From positions 67,043,603 to 67,107,602 of the forward strand of contig NC_080081.1 of assembly GCF_949987535.1 (NCBI RefSeq): a stretch of 64,000 nt of DNA, written 5' to 3'. Of the stretch, positions 25,427 to 36,800 are shown piece after piece. The DNA is from Balaenoptera acutorostrata (lineage: Eukaryota; Chordata; Mammalia; Artiodactyla; Balaenopteridae). The notes beneath the pieces are model-generated. The model worked only from the letters and a program-made list of their open reading frames with translations. It was not told where the DNA came from and did not search any database. Each line of letters opens with the position of its first letter. Positions within the stretch are counted from its first letter, which is position 1. The position numbers and the translations under genes were made by a program.

Positions 25427-26129
25427 CATGTGCTATATTAACCAACATTCATTAAGTCCAAACACAGTAGAACTCCGAGGTGAAAATCCTGACGTTATCT
25501 ATTCTTCAATTAGTGTATTCTTAAGTCCAGTCTTTTGGTAATTGCCCCAAAGCCCTCCAAACACTAAAAAGTAGTAACTCTGTCCTAAGCACCAATCCAT
25601 TAGTCGTGGGTGGTCTTAACCGGTTAGGACATTATAACAGGAGAATTCTGTGGCTAGCCAGGTTCTTATGATAATATAATTAAATCAAAAACAAGGGATT
25701 TTAGTTTTCTCTTCTCCTCAGCCTCCTCTCCCATTCTTGACTCCTGAAATTAAAAGCTATGCTTTATTTTTAATGTTATTTGAGGATTATATTTGCTCCA
25801 ATAATTTCCTTAGATAGTCACGGTCCTAAAATCAATCTGGTTGACTTGAAGAAAGTGATTTTTAGTGAGTTGGAGAGAGAATTGGTAGTAGAGAGCTGAT
25901 TGATTTTATGCCATGGCGCCTTGACTTGCTTCTCAGATCTGAAATACTAGAAGCATTTCATATATTTCATGGGAATGGTGTATGGATATGCTTACTATAA
26001 TTGTATAAAGTAAATGATAATAAATGACTACAGCTGAATTCAGTAACTAAACCCTCTGGTGCAAAATGTCTGTCATCAAATGCATGGGAAGAGTAAGTAC
26101 CCTTGAGGGAGCTCTGTTACTTCCTGGAT

Positions 26130-26270
26130 GGATGGATGGATGTGTTTGGGGAAGTTACCTGGCTACTCTGAGACCTAGATCCTTCCAACTGAGAAACAAG
26201 GATAATCCTTGTTCATAAGATTCAATCCTTGCATTACCTGACATAATTCCTGAGGCATACATATCTTGGA
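26130..26270 (+). repeat. MIR relic
   Basis: GGAAGTTACCTGGCTACTCT ... AACTGAGAAACAAGGATAAT is MIR-like. It is preceded by three GGAT units. Confidence 0.5.
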
Positions 26271-27363
26271 GAAGTGTCAAACGACATCACAAATGTGTCT
26301 TCATAAACATGTAATCTAGTTCATGAAATTTACATTGCTACATTTGAAGATTTTGAAAATAAATGTTCATATTACAGTCTATAAAATAGGTCTTTTCTAG
26401 AGTATATTTTGATGAAATTACTAACTGTACTACTAGAAGATATAATAGCTAGGTCAGAAAAAATTCATAATTCTTAGTATAATATTTTTGTAGAGAGGAA
26501 GAATATCTTTATTCTTTCTTTTATCACAAATATTGCAAACATTTTTTTTACTTCTGTTTAGCAAAATACCTCACACTTCCCAGAGAGGAGAATTTCATTC
26601 AAGATACTCTGTAAGTTTAAATAGTCTTGCACTTCTCATTGATATATTAGAATATGTTACAAAAGACAGTGCAAAAATCCTTAAAAAATAAGTATCAGAT
26701 TGAAACTATTTTGAAATACATACATGACTTTTTAGTTTTTAATCTTGCAGGTCTCTGTATTTATTCTGTCAAAGGGAAGTTTTCTTGCATCAGGGAAATT
26801 AAGATAAATTCTGTTCCACAGAGTTGCCAGAATCTGCCTGAGCTCTGTAAGTAATGCTAAGTCAGTGGGAGGAGAAGAGTAAAGGACAATATCTCTGGAA
26901 TTTTTCTCTCTCACATGAAACTCTATCTCTGAAAAAGCTCCTAAAATGATTTAGTTCCTATTTCCATAAACACAATCTTTAGAGGCTCAGCCATTTTTTT
27001 CAGCGAATCCAAAAATAAACCCAGTCTCTTCAGCTAGTCATTCCTCACTTAATATTTTGAAATATGATACAGTATAACGTTTTCCAAAGTTTGAATTCAG
27101 ACCAAAATTTTAAAGTAATTGCAACCATTCCATTCAGCTAAGGAAAGAAAAGTGCATAATAATAGAGCATATATATGTATAAAAAGAAAGAAAAAGCAAA
27201 ATGTATAAAAAAGTATAGGCTATAATGTCTTGGAATTGTAGTCATTGGATTTCAAACATTTTGGGGGAATTTTAAAGAAAATCATACTTTTGCTATTGAG
27301 GCTTATTCAGTCATTCGGAAAGATATACATGGTGTTTGGAACCAACGATTTAGTCCTTACATT

Positions 27364-27420
27364 TATATATATATGTGTATATATATATATATATATAAAA
27401 TATATGTATATATGTATATA
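27364..27420. repeat. (TA)n / TATG-rich low-complexity tract
   Basis: Alternating TA with occasional TG, able to form a hairpin. Confidence 0.9.
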
Positions 27421-28707
27421 AGACAAATTTGAATTATTTCAGAGTCTCACTCTAAAGTTTACTTGCAGTAGTATTTCCCATTTGGACAGCAAGATTCAAC
27501 AAGCAGATTATTTTCTGATAAGTTGATTTCCTTCTCAGAACTTGGTTTCATACTAAGATTCATTTATCAATATGTAGAATACTAAAGTATGATTTGGTTG
27601 CTAAGAAAATAAAGGCATTAAACTTATTAAATTTAGTTGAATCCAAGTTAACACCCTTTTTTTTTTCCTCTCTGGCAAACACCCAGCAGATGTCATTTTT
27701 CAGAGCTGTGATCCTGTTACGTCCAACGACACTTTAAACAAGTGCTATTTAATGCTTCAAAAAAATAGGAAGGGTAAGTATGGAATCTTTTTGAGATAGA
27801 TGACAGAATAGTGTGCGTTTTTATAAAGCATCGTAAGGAAACAGGTGACTGAATCATTTCTCCCTCTCTCTTCTCTCGCACACAGGTCCCCTCATTTCCT
27901 GTGTCCTATTCACACATTCTTCCTGAGGTTCTTTTCCTTCTCCTGAGAGCAAGTGAGAACACAAACACCCTTATGATCAATCTAGAAGTGGCCAGCTTTC
28001 CTCCTAGGCTGCAGGGTGAGGAAGGGAGCTGAAGAGTGTGACAGGCAGTCAGGGCTCTGGGGGAGCAATGACAATAAATTACTGAGGTGACTTAGATCCC
28101 AGGCCATAGTCTATTCTCTGCAGTATTCAGACTTCACCAAGGAAAAGCTGAGCTAGACCAAGTCACAAAATCCCCCAAACTAAGAAAACTAAGAAAATCA
28201 TTAGACGTACTGAGCTTGATACACATTTATTTAGAACTGATTTCTTGGTGAAGGCGACGTATTATCCACCAGCATTAGTCCACACAGCACCCAAGAAAAT
28301 TAGAAAAAGGTACCCCCTTTGGGCAGACACACCTAGGTAGAACACGTGGTTTGCAAGTGGGGCTGGGTTGGTCCCAACATCCTCCTGTGGCCTCAAGCAG
28401 GCAGCTTTATGCAGAGTATAATCTGAACAACTGGACATGGGGATCCTATCTACGTAGATCTTTCTCTTTAGTGCTTTACAAATCATAAGACAAGAATAAT
28501 ATAACTAGAACATGTATTTACAATCAGAGTAGTATTGTGTCAGACTGAGAATGTAAGATTTTCATGAGCAAATACCAACTTCACTCAGTACAAATTCAGG
28601 TGAGCATAAACTGATACTTGATACCGATTCCCTGTAATAAAGTTGTCAAAGAGCAACGAATAAAAGCCACTCTCCTTGTTTATACTAACAGGAGAGTGAA
28701 TACTTAC

Positions 28708-28797
28708 CACCATCTTCAACTGTAAAATGGAATATGTCACTTGTGGCATTAGCCCCTTCTCTCAAGACGTAGCATATTTTCATATCATCAATGTCAG
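28708..28797 (-). CDS. FREM2: FREM2 coding exon 2 (90 nt)
   Basis: A 90-base exon recognised by its peptide, which continues exon 1 exactly: the leftover G of exon 1 plus CT makes alanine, then [20 protein letters not shown] and IFHFTVEDG follow. This matches human FREM2 directly after the FTQ of repeat 12. It finishes the twelfth CSPG repeat with the usual Y..REG...D.F.F.V.DG ending and carries a sequon (NAT). The acceptor is TTTTCTAG|CTGACAT (AG at 28799-28798) and the donor GGTG|GTAAGTA (GT at 28707-28706). It has 2 + 29x3 + 1 bases, so it is symmetric, phase 1 on both sides. The exon is too short to appear as an ORF. Confidence 0.95.
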
Positions 28798-31743
28798 CTA
28801 GAAAATAACCAAATAAGAAGATGATTAATTACTAGGGCAAAACTGGTGACTCATCATTTATGGTAAATCCTATTGGCTATTACTTTTCTGAGCCATGTTT
28901 AGATCTCCTTCTTCTCCTAAGGGAAAGAGTGCTATCCTATTTCTCATATCTCTAAGCCCTTTGATTTCAGCTGTCCCTTGGAAATATGATCCCTTACACA
29001 GATAGAATGCAAGAGCTAGGTTATAATAATAGCAAGGTGTTGCCCTTCCCAATGATATTCGCATGTTCGTGCACCAAAGGAGTGACTATCTAAATACGGA
29101 ATGTCAGACTCCATGACAGGTGGAAAGGGAGATATTTTGAGGCATGGCAGTTTTCCTGGCACTACTGAAATCACACCCTTTGCCTCCCTGTAGTACTGGC
29201 CCTAAGAGGAAAGAGGTTCCTCGGCTCTACCTCAGGCTAACTTTTCTTACCTCTTGTGGTATAGCAGGCTGTTTTTAAGGTCTCCAAATTTTTGAAAGGA
29301 AAAATGAAGAAAATCTTTTTTAAAAAAGTCCCACGGATTGAAATTACTATCATGACTCAATGCCAAAGAGAACTTAGAAAACATTGAGTAAAAGCTGAAA
29401 CCTTTATTCAGAGTGAAAAGTTATTCTGCCTCGGAAATGCTTTTTCTAATGCTTTCTATTCTAGCTATCAAATTCACCGGCATAGTTTGTTTTCAGTGTT
29501 GACTAAAATACAATTTGAAAATTTATTCATCCATTTTATCAGTTTTTCTCCTTAATGATGCCACACAGACAACATAATAAAACAAACATCATTTTGTTCT
29601 CTGATACTCACAGTAGACCTCTATTGGATCTGGGCCAATCAGCAAGTAGTTATTTGCAAGGTTACATAAAACCAAGATCATAGCTAAAAATTGCTTCAAC
29701 AATAGTATGTGATATTTATTTGTCTAGTGTGTACTCTATGGTTTATTCATCTCCTAAGATCTCTCACAAGTTCATGCTATGGAGTTTAAAGGCATTACAT
29801 ATAAGAAAATGATTTTATGAAAGAATAGTATCAAGTGATGCAAAGTATTAGAATCAACAAATTACTCCATGAATTTCTATAGCTCCACTTTACAGATGTG
29901 AAACATATGATCTACCTTGGCTCACACAGTTTTGAAAGGTGACTTGCTTACAATCAAACGTTTGAGGAGGGTAAAATCTGATTTAATAGTTAATAGTACC
30001 TTCTTGTTAATAGAGATACCTAAAGGTGAAGCAAGTTCAAGATGTGTTGTTCTCCCTTAGCATTTCTTTTCGAACTCTACTGTAATCTCCCCAAATTCTG
30101 CCTCTTTCTGCCTGGCTGCCTTTTGTAGAAGATTGAAAATTTCTTTTTTCAATCTGTTTTTTGTTTCCACAGTCCTTTGCTCAGGATCTTACATTCAGTA
30201 AAGGCTCAAATGTTTGTTAATCTAAAATGAAAGAGCCCGGAGGTCTGGTGGTCCACACCTGCATCTCTCCCTTCGCATGGGTGATGACTCTGTGGGGGTA
30301 AGGAGTGAAGCCCCCTGCACTGCTCTTTACCTGTTTTCTCTTACAACTCTTAACTTTTACAACCTTTGAATTATCGGTTAAGGAATGAAGAGAACTCTGC
30401 TCTGACTATAGGTCCTTAGCATAAAGACAACATCCTCCAGTCATGCGGGGAAGACCTTTGTCCAATGTTCCCATTCCTTCTTTAATTCTATAAGAAAATC
30501 TAAAGGCTCCACTATAGGAAAAACAACAACTACAATACCCAATCCCTGTATCAGTGTTTTCTAAGCAGAAACTATAGTACTTGGGAGATAGTTTCGTTGA
30601 AATAAAATACCACTTCAAGACTGATTTTTAAGAACTTTTCTTTTTTAAAGTAATGAGAACATGAATTCAATTATAAGACATTCAGGTGTCAAATTTTCTC
30701 TCCAAGTTAGGCCTAAGCTATTGATTAGATGAAACAAACTACAACCCTTTTCATAATTCTGTTAATAATGCATTGTTCAAAAGGGGGGCTTTTAAAAAAT
30801 CTCAAGTGAGTAAAGACTTTGATCATAACACTGTTATTCTACAGGTACCTCTAAAAATAACAAAACACACTATAAATATATTATATAAACACTTGCTTCT
30901 TAAGGCACAGAAGTATTAGGAAGATAAAAACCTGAGCCAAAATGTTATTTTCTTTCAGTAAACATCTAACAACTAACTAGATTTTCTTCTCATTGTTAAA
31001 CATGTATCAAATTTATTTCAGTTTATCTACACAATCATTCCATGTTTTATTTTTTTAAAAATTCTGAATTCATTAACATTCCTGGTAGTCACACCCTGGC
31101 TACCTTTGGGAAATTTCTGAAATTGATTTCTAAATTATCTCCCACAAGATATTATTATGTATTTATTGTAGAGAAAAAAATCCAGGTACTTGAGACAAGT
31201 GTGGGGTGGAGAGAGCAGGGAAGGGCACCTTGAGAAAGAGCAAAGTTTGAAATAACTAAATAATTTCCTTAATTTGTCTAATTCTACCTTGTTTACTATT
31301 CCTAATAGTGAAATTTAATAAGTTTTAGAAATAATTTTTTTTTTCTCCTAGGGACCATTTAGTCAATTTATTTGGCAATAGCCTTCCCAAGCCATATGTG
31401 CTAAGTGGACTTAATTCAGTGCATTGAAAATCCATCAAAATATAGTTCATCTCATCCCTTCATGATAAAACAAAAACAAAGGAAAAGACAGTACAGTCCT
31501 CACTTTAGACACTGCTTCTACTTTCTCAACTGCAAGAGCAGCCATGGTAGCTCTATAAGGGAGCTTTCTCCATTTTTACTCACTTATCTAATCTCCATAA
31601 ATAACTCCTATGAACCAAACTCCAGCTTCAACTTGTTGTAATGAGTCCTGTGTGATTAAATACCAACAATTTTCCTAGTGAACATTTGGGTTCTTATTGG
31701 AACGTGATGTTTTCTTTTAAATGTAATCTTAAAAATTTATCTT

Positions 31744-32082
31744 GGGCTTCCCTGGTGGCGCAGTGGTTGAGAATCTGCCTGCCAATGCAGGGGACACGGG
31801 TTCGAGCCCTGGTCTGGGAAGATCCCACATGCCGTGGAGCGGCTGGGCCCGTGAGCCACAATTACTGAGCCTGCGCGTCTGGAGCCTGTGCTCCGCAACA
31901 GGAGAGGCCACGATAGTGAGAGGCCCGCGCACCGCGTTTAAGAGTGGCCCCCACTTGCCACAACTAGAGAAAGCCCTCGCACAGAAACGAAGACCCAACA
32001 CCGCCATAAATAAATAAATAAATAAATAAAAATTAAAAAACAAAAGTTCTCTACTGTAGTTACACAAAAGAAATTTCTTTAA
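31744..32082 (+). mobile_element. CHR-1-type SINE, full length, with extra 3' tail (FREM2 intron 1)
   Basis: This starts GGGCTTCCCTGGTGGCGCAG, with a B box GGTTCGAGCCC, a full CHR-1 body and an (AAAT)n tail at about 32007-32030. Identical repeats AAAAATTTATCTT lie at 31731-31743 and 32083-32095. About 40 bases of other sequence lie between the (AAAT)n tail and the right repeat. Confidence 0.94.
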
Positions 32083-33433
32083 AAAAATTTATCTTCACTT
32101 TTTATAATAAACTCATAACTACTCTATATTTACAAATGACTATAAAAAGTAATCACGGTGACGTCAAGTCAGTGACAGAGCAACAGCCTGTAATGAAATA
32201 GCAGAATTTTATGGCTCAATATTTAGGAAATAATATTCCAATATTTTGAGCTGTTAGACTTGGTCCATAGAATTTAAATTAAGTCATTTGCTTATTTTCC
32301 TTTTTTTTTTTTAAAAAAAATGTCTAAAATCAGATTATATTTTGTCATCAGAGGAGTCGTTTGAAGTAACATTTTCAATCCTGTAAAGAATATCCTTTCC
32401 ATATTCCTTTCATCCTCTTTACTTTCCATGAAAATAAACCAGTCTAAGATTGCATGCATCTCTACCCTCAGAAAGCCTTCACACAAAAGTTTCCTGCTGG
32501 TCTGGCATGACACTTGGCACTCTGAAGTTTTCCTGTCCCTGCAGGCCCTAGGATATAGTCAGGCTTTCAGCCAAGAATCAGGAGGTTGGAGTGTAGGGCT
32601 ATTTGCCAGCATCTAAAACAGAGAAGCAGTTTACTTCAACACTACACTTTGCAACATCCATGTTTTTTAAAGCATTTGTTATCTAAGAGCCCAACACTGC
32701 TGCAGGAAAAGAACACTCCCCCTGGGAAGCCCTGGGGTTTAACTCCATCTGGTTTCCATTCTGACAAGGGTGAGATTTTCATGAAAGCAACCCAAAGCTC
32801 TTTGTAATGAAAGTCGCACGTTCTAGAAAACAGAGCTCTAACTCCCAAGCCAGCAGATTGAATGGGCTTCTCCCTTTAGTCACTGAGTAACTCTGTGCAG
32901 GTCACCTGCCCTTCCTGTCTCAGATTCTGTCCACACACAAAGAAAATTGAGGTTACAAAAATGCTTTAGTCTCAAGGATGCAGATGCTTCAGACAACGGT
33001 GTTGGTTATTGTGTTTGAAACAGGGCAGAGAGGAGGCTTGAAATGAGAAAATAATTTCTTCCTTCTACTACTAATCTTGTTAACTTATCTTCAGGTTCTT
33101 AACAATGAAGTGGATGTATATTTTGGTGATGGACTTATTGTCTTCTTATACATCATTAAGTATACTTTCTTTTCTTGTGTGGATTGTTGCAGCATGCCGT
33201 GTACATATAATCATTCTAAATCTAGATAGGCGTTTACCTCTTACATCTTTGGACTGGTGTTAGCCTAAGTCATAAAATCTTATAAAAAATATAAAATCTA
33301 CAAAGTAAATATAAATACATCTTTTTATTTTCGTTACAAAGTTTCTAACAACTATACCAGACTTACAACAAATCCTCTAAAAAAGCAATCAAAATAATAT
33401 AAATTTGAAGGTTCTATTTGAATGGTGGGTGAT

Positions 33434-33451
33434 GATAATAATAATAATAAT
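33434..33451. repeat. (ATA)n microsatellite in FREM2 intron 1
   Basis: Six trinucleotide units of ATA/ATG type. Confidence 0.85.
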
Positions 33452-33866
33452 GTGGATATATAGAATTTAGAAAGCACATCTTTCTCTAAGATGCTAACAT
33501 GCTTCATGAACTGTCTACAGCATATAAAACAGGCTGCTGAGGACGGGTATGGCTAACAGAGCAGAACTGGAAAACCTGCTTTAAATTTAATTCACCAAAG
33601 TCGAGCTCCTCCTTTGACAATTCAGCTTGTATTTTCAAAATACGATACTCCTTCTAATAAAGGTCACTGCAGTAGGACATATGGCAAGAAGGGAGCTGTT
33701 CTCCCAGGAACGAGAGTCCCTGTATTTTCACCTCCCCTTCATTTCCCTTCTCTTCCCTTGGACTCTAATTTGATGCTCTATTTACGAAGTTCTCAGTGAC
33801 AGCCATATCTCAAGAAGTAAGACTTGCAGTGCCCTTTGATTCTAAAGAAAGAAAAGTGAACCATAC

Positions 33867-36800
33867 CTTGTGTAAACTGAGTCACACTGTGGTTGCCTTG
33901 GCCCAGGTTGAGGAGATATCCATGTCGAGGGGCCTCCGTCACAATAAACCTAAGAGAAAGATGTAAGCTGTCTCTGTCCTCCACTTTCAATACTTTGCTT
34001 GTGATCATGGACCCCAAGTGGCCTGTGGCCAGCGGGCGAAGTGTAGAAGCCCCTTTGTTCACTGCAATTTGAGGGACACTATTGTCAACAGCTAAGACCT
34101 GGATCTTCATCACTTGGGGTCTTCTTGTTTCAAATACCGTATCAGGGAAAACATAGAACTCTGTATGGGAACCATCAGTCACCATGAAGGAGAAGCTGTC
34201 TTCACTTGACTCAGTGCCATCATGTCTGTAGCTGATTAAGTTTTCATTCAAGTCTTGCTTGGTAAAAATCATGGTGGGTCTGGTATTGTTGAATAGGAGT
34301 TGACCATGAACAGGCACCTGGGTGACAGTGAATTTCAAGAGTTTGTCTGGAGTATCTCTATCTTCCACAGTGAGTTCAAACGGAGTAATCAGCTTGTTTT
34401 CTCCTTCGCTGACAACCAGGTTATGGATGGTGACCACTGGCTTTTTGTTGTCCACATCACTGATGGAGATACGGAATGTCCGGAAGACGGGGTTACGCCC
34501 GTCAGTGACTTGAAACTCAAAGCTGTCCATCTTCACCTCGTCATCAGCTGTGTGGATGTAGTAGATTTTGTTGCCAGCCAGTTGGAGCTGAGTGAAAGAT
34601 GTGATGGATACTCCAGGTTGGTCTGTGCATTCTAAGTGACCTCTCATGGGAGCCCTGGTGATGGTAAAAACTAAGTTTTCATCAGGACTGTTCAAGTCAC
34701 TAGTGCTTAGTAGGTCTGTTGTGAGGGTGACCTTACCACCTTCTTTCAAAGACACTCCCTTACTTATCACATCAGGGAAGACAATGTCAAGGCTCCCAAC
34801 AGACACATAAAAGTAGCGATCTATAAGGGCATTTATTCCATCAGTCACATCAAATTTAATTAGATCCCGAACGCCCTCTTGCCCAAAATGGACGTACTGA
34901 ATTAAGTTCCTGTCCACTTCATCCTGGGTAAAATTCATGCCCAGTGTGATATTTTCAAAGACACCTATAGGTTTTTGTCTCTGTAATAAGCCATGTCCTG
35001 GCCCATAACGAATAACATAAACCAAGGATTCGTCTTCAGAATCTAAATCAGTTGCCATTAATATTTTGTTGTTGATAATTTTGGTTTCCCCAATTTCTAT
35101 TTCCAGTCCATTATTGATGGCCATTCTGGGGGTCTCGTCATCAACAGGGATAATCATAATGATGACCATCTTTTCCACAGAGTGCTTACCATCTGTTAGT
35201 TTAATCATGAAACTGTCTTCCTGAGTCTCAGAGTCATCGTGCTCATAAATAATGCTGGAACTCTCTATGATCTGGTCCAAGGCGAAGCTTTCAACCAAAA
35301 CCGTGCCATTTATCAGCTGGTTCATGATGTGACCGTGGGTAGGAAACTTGGTAATAGTGAAAGTTAAGTCATCTGGGGGAACGTCAGCATCAGCAGCATT
35401 GAGGATGGGCGTATCGACCACCAGACTCATGCCTTCCATCACCATAAATTCTCTCATAAATATTTCTGGCTGTTCATCATTGGTGGGAATGATTATGATG
35501 GGGAAAAAATGTCTCTCTGAAAAGTTAATGCCATCAGAACAACGAAATATAAATCTGTCTTCCACCGGTTCTACTCCTTTATGGACGCTCTGGACGTAGT
35601 TTATATGACCCTGCCTGAGATCTTTCAGAGTGAAAGCACTTATGGCAATTCCTGCTCTTGATTTTTCAGAGCCTGGGGCTGGAGAGATGTTCTCCACGTA
35701 ACCTGAGGTAGGCTGAATAACTATGGTGCACAAGATGTCATCAGTGAGGGAATCAGTATCTTCAGCACTTATGTGCATTGAGGTTATAACACTTTTATCA
35801 CCTTCCAGCACTATAAACCGTTCACCTACAGAAATTTCTGGGGCCTGGCTGTCAACAGGGAGGATGGTCACCCACACGGTAACTCCTTGGATAGTATTAC
35901 CACCTATTCTCCATTCTTGAGACATATCTGACAGACTCAGGTTGAAAGAGTCCTCCTTGGGCAATAGACCTATCTCCCCGCTAGTGTGGGCATAAACGAC
36001 TGAGCCCTCCAAGATGTCCCTTTGGGTAAACTGCTCTGCTGGAACTCCATTGACCAGGATTTCTCCACATAAGGGCAGATCTTCCAAGAGGAAAGTCAAC
36101 ATCAAATCATCAGTGTCCTCATCGGTCCCCTTGATAACATTGGCAGTGATTTCAGTAGCCCCATTTTCTAAAACATCTAGATAGGACCCCAGAGTGCCTG
36201 CAGGAAGGCTCAGCATGGGCACCTCATCATCCACTGGCCGGACATTCACTCTGAGAGTGATGGGCACCACGTGGTGTCTGTCGCTGACCTCCAAGGAGCA
36301 ACTATCAGTCAGAGATTCATCCCCATTATGGGCATAGGAAATCCGACCCCGTTTTATGTCCTCTAAGTGGAAAATCCCATCTACACTCAGTATCTGTCCA
36401 GACACCCTCATGTGGCCATGTTTGGGTGCCTGTGTGAGAGTGAAGGTGATGTGGGCCGAATCAGTGTCTATATCATTCACACTCAACTCAGTCTCACTCA
36501 GGGTGTGGTGGCCCTTCTCCTGAATAGTGAAGCCAGTGTTGAGGACCTCAGGTGGCTGGTTGTCCACTGGCTGCAAGTAAAGGGTGAAAGTGCCTGGAGC
36601 CACGTTCCCAGCTCGGTCCTCCACCTGGAACTGGAACTGGGCCACTCGGGCAGCCACTCCCAGTTCTTGATCTGGAGGTCTGTAAGCAATTTTATGGTGG
36701 TTGACCTGGGCTTGTGTAAAATGGGCCACCACCACTGAAGGGTTGTCAGTCAGGACCAAGGTGCCCAGTGGGGCTGGTGAGTGGTTTTTATCTGTGTCCA

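Larger units (their letters stand above)
1..28707 (-). other. FREM2: FREM2 intron 2, partial (left end outside window)
   Basis: The donor GTAAGTA is at 28707. I looked for the next coding segment, which should begin the Calx-beta part of FREM2, and did not recognise it on the minus strand, so the intron probably exceeds 28.7 kb. Recognised content is the CHR SINEs, L1 ends, L2/MIR relics, an MLT1-type LTR and hAT MITEs listed separately. The stretches at about 680-1540, 1710-5430, 6000-6840, 9490-11500, 12010-13500, 16400-17870, 20300-21770, 26850-27680 and 27780-28700 hold AT-rich sequence with nothing I can identify. Confidence 0.8.
28798..33866 (-). other. FREM2: FREM2 intron 1
   Basis: The intron is 5069 bp with GT-AG borders (GTATGG donor, TTTTCTAG acceptor) and is phase 1. 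It contains one full-length CHR-1 SINE (31744-32082) and a short ATA/ATG microsatellite (33434-33451). The rest is AT-rich unique-looking sequence in which I see no further exon. Confidence 0.93.

Noticed and set aside
25260..25448. Histidine/threonine-rich open frame
   Set aside because: It is the translation of the (GT)n microsatellite.
1..28707. FREM2 exon 3 on the minus strand
   Set aside because: I looked for sequence that could encode the start of the Calx-beta part (NWAWISFEKEYY in the human protein as I recall it) with splice borders and did not find it; a short diverged exon could have been missed.
31998..32033. Regular short repeats resembling an array, also at 22750-22777 and 63405-63420
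   Set aside because: They are the (AAAT)n or (CAAT)n tails of SINEs; no CRISPR-like repeat-spacer structure exists in the window.
33793..33866. Continuation of the FREM2 open frame past TQFTQ ([12 protein letters not shown]...)
   Set aside because: It is intron read-through: a good GTATGG donor follows CAAG, and exon 2 restores the conserved protein.
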